Shown piece by piece: positions 62,129 through 64,000 of a stretch of 64,000 bases of DNA (position 1 is its first letter; each line of letters opens with the position of its first letter). A program made the position numbers and the translations under genes. This DNA comes from Lineus longissimus (Eukaryota > Nemertea > Pilidiophora > Heteronemertea > Lineidae): positions 14,735,292-14,799,291 of the forward strand of contig NC_088312.1 in assembly GCF_910592395.1 (NCBI RefSeq), read 5' to 3'. The notes under the pieces were generated by a model. The model did no database searches. It saw nothing but the letters and a program-made list of their open reading frames with translations, and had not been told where the DNA came from.

Positions 62129-62791
62129 CCCGTAGCAACAAAACCACGTCCAAAATGTTTTAAATAAATTTCTCACTAGAAACCTGAGAGTTGGTTATAG
62201 TCATGGTCATACTCGTCAATGAGCAAGGAATGATAGTTTGTTGATTTGACATGTTGCATCTAGGCCTATATTTGAATATATAGACCTATATAAGCTATCT
62301 GATTTGGGGGGGGGGGGGCGGGGGAGGCTATAGTATAGTAATAGAAAAGTTTGATCGGTAGTTCATGGGCCTTGTTAGGAGTGCTGGTAGAAGTGTATAT
62401 CAAAATCGGTTTTTGGGTAAAAACACCCAAAATTGTTGAGAAATCAACAATTTTTGACAAATTTTTGGGAAAATGAAAAAAACACATTTTCTTTTTTATC
62501 ATTGTGTTTATTTCACGTTTTCATCAACAAGTAATACATAAACAGTGCAAAAAAGTAATTTTGGTTATATACAGCCCGTTTTGGGGTAAAAACACAGTTT
62601 TTTGAAATTATCAAAATCCGACATTTTGCAGAATATCATCCACCTTTGGCTACTCTCTCTAAAAATGTCCTGAACAGTTTTATGAATTGAAACACTAAAC
62701 AATAACATGAACAATATGTACAGGAAGGCCTCAGCCTTATTTTACTCCACAGCTGTGGATCAACAGTTGGTTTTTGGGGTGAAAAATGTTT
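62129..62791. other. No gene recognised; G-run
   Basis: 3' side of the piggyBac gene region. Contains a run of about 11 G near 62310 and AT-rich sequence with TTTTTGGG motifs. No coding similarity. Confidence 0.4.
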
Positions 62792-62880
62792 CCTCACAGA
62801 ATCAAAGTGTCTTTGTTTCACTGAATATATATTATTGCAATATATATTCAGTGAAACAAAGACACTTTGATTCTGTGAGG
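62792..62880. repeat. 89-bp perfect palindrome (42-bp arms, 5-bp loop)
   Basis: The arm begins CCTCACAGAATCAAAGTGTC at 62792 and is repeated as an exact reverse complement ending at 62880, around the spacer ATTGC. No mismatch was seen in the 42-bp arms. Confidence 0.95.
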
Positions 62881-62920
62881 ATATCACAATTTATTTGTTG
62901 TTATTATTTCTTAGTTGTGC

Positions 62921-64000
62921 TTAGTTTCGAAAGTTCTCATTATAGTGGCGCTTGTAGTCCCGACGTTTATGGTATATCTCAAAGCATGGGGTAACACAAA
63001 GTCCGATCATTCCCGGACAGTTTCTGCACTTGTACGTGACTTGTTTCCTCTTGCCTTGTTTTCTGGGATCACAGTTGCTACATACCTCACAGTCTGGCTT
63101 CGATTTCTCAAGTTTCTCCAGAAAGTGGCGTTCCGTCAAGCGCAGCTCAGGGGGAAGCTCATTACGGGTCTGAGCCACATCCTTTCTTGGGCCGCGGGTG
63201 AGCAGCCAACCAACAAGATCTAGCCTGAATTCCCTGTGTTCACACTTCATAACATCCTCTGGTGCGGCCACAGATTTCTTCAGAATATAGGCATTGCTGA
63301 TTGCGGTGTTCAGCAGGTGGAATAGAATTTTCTTCCACCACTTTACTGACTTATGCGTATCCATGTAGTAAGAGTTGTACTGGTCGCTCCGATCTACGCC
63401 ACCCATGTACTTATTGTACTCATCTACTGCTATCGGTCTAGCGATCTGCCTGAAGCCACCTTGCGTGTGCTTGTCACGAATCCTCTTGTTACGCTCGCCA
63501 GCCGGGTGAACTGAGGAGAGCATACAGACAGGGCGTTTATCCATCCACCCAACAGCAAGAAGCTCATCCTTTGCTTTGAAGACAGGAGACAAGTCAATGA
63601 GAGTCTGTTTTCTAGTCTTGTTTGTGAAGCATTTTAGAATTTCTGGGTTCCCCACTCTGTTAGGTTTTACAGTGCCGCATGCGCCAATACCCTGCCTCCT
63701 CAAGTGCTCACACAAGGCTACATTTGTGTAGAAGTTATCAGTGAATAAGACATGTCCAATGATGAGTGCAGCTGTCAACTCCTTCACGACCTTTGAACCC
63801 AGATCCCGCACAACCTGTCCATCTACTTACCCAGTATAGAGGGCCCAATCATAACAGTATCCTGTATCGGAACCAGCAAGAACCCACCCCTTCATACCCC
63901 ATTTTTTGGCTTTTTCGGCATGTACTGCATCATGCTCACACGTCCTTTGAAGGCACACATACATTCGTCTATGCTTATGTTTTTCTTGTATGCCCCCTTC
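62921..64000 (-). pseudogene. piggyBac-family transposase (partial at window end, broken)
   Basis: The C-terminal 296 codons after an in-frame TAA (63827-63829) carry FTDNFYTNVALCEHL (second catalytic Asp), IAVDEYNKYMGGVDRSDQ (third Asp region) and a C-terminal Cys-rich domain (CEVCSNC, YKCRNCPGMIGLC). Upstream of the stop, in frame, KKWGMKGWVLAGSDTGYCYD is the preceding conserved block. A further one-base shift at A-runs near 63900 separates SIDECMCAFKGR (first Asp). The gene continues beyond the window. It would excise and insert TTAA-flanked elements by cut and paste; this copy is dead. Confidence 0.9.

Noticed and set aside
62636-62994. Open frames across the 89-bp palindrome
   Set aside because: Created by the inverted repeat itself; both strands give the same peptide.

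Overview
This is eukaryotic (metazoan) repeat-rich DNA, not a prokaryotic or viral genome. Genes have spliced exons with GT/AG borders, polyadenylation signals and long non-coding stretches. Nearly every recognisable coding region belongs to a transposable element. The element mix (BEL/Pao and Ty3/gypsy retrotransposons, a Polinton/Maverick, piggyBac, MULE-like and RAG1-N-like DNA transposons) and short families beginning with TTTAGCTCACC or ending in GGGCCTCTT suggest an aquatic invertebrate, perhaps a lophotrochozoan. That placement is an inference.

Layout. 1.4-2.6 kb: 3' coding exon of a galactose-3-O-sulfotransferase-like host gene. 3.4-7.2 kb: satellite array split by a TIR element with a 9-bp target duplication, itself split by a second TIR element with its own 9-bp duplication. 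8.9-9.3 kb: a palindromic MITE and a tRNA-like SINE fragment. 10.2-21.5 kb: a decayed Polinton-like element (major capsid, penton, small membrane-type proteins, packaging ATPase, chromodomain integrase, HNH-type nuclease). No DNA polymerase or protease gene was found. Its ATPase gene is cut by a BEL/Pao element (13.49-18.25 kb) with identical LTRs and a 5-bp target duplication. 23-31.3 kb: a TIR element, several dispersed repeats and three in-phase exons of an unrecognised gene. 34-46.4 kb (minus strand): three BEL/Pao copies. Copies A and B are broken and abut. Copy C is a young full-length element nested inside B. 47.5-51.2 kb: Ty3/gypsy copy D, with reverse transcriptase deleted. 51.5-53.4 kb: fragment of a transposon protein resembling the RAG1 N-terminus, plus a 74-bp minisatellite. 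53.5-58.5 kb: degraded Ty3/gypsy copy E with both LTRs. 58.5-61.0 kb: MULE-like transposase pseudogene with a duplicated exon. 61.2-62.1 kb: long-TIR fold-back element. 62.8-64.0 kb: an 89-bp perfect palindrome and a broken piggyBac transposase running off the window.

How it fits together. The window is a stratified nest of insertions: target duplications and LTR identity give relative ages. The two youngest LTR elements (identical LTRs) both have a damaged integrase, one by deletion and one by loss of a catalytic Asp, so they were probably mobilised by enzymes supplied in trans. Only the sulfotransferase exon and the three-exon gene look like possible host genes.
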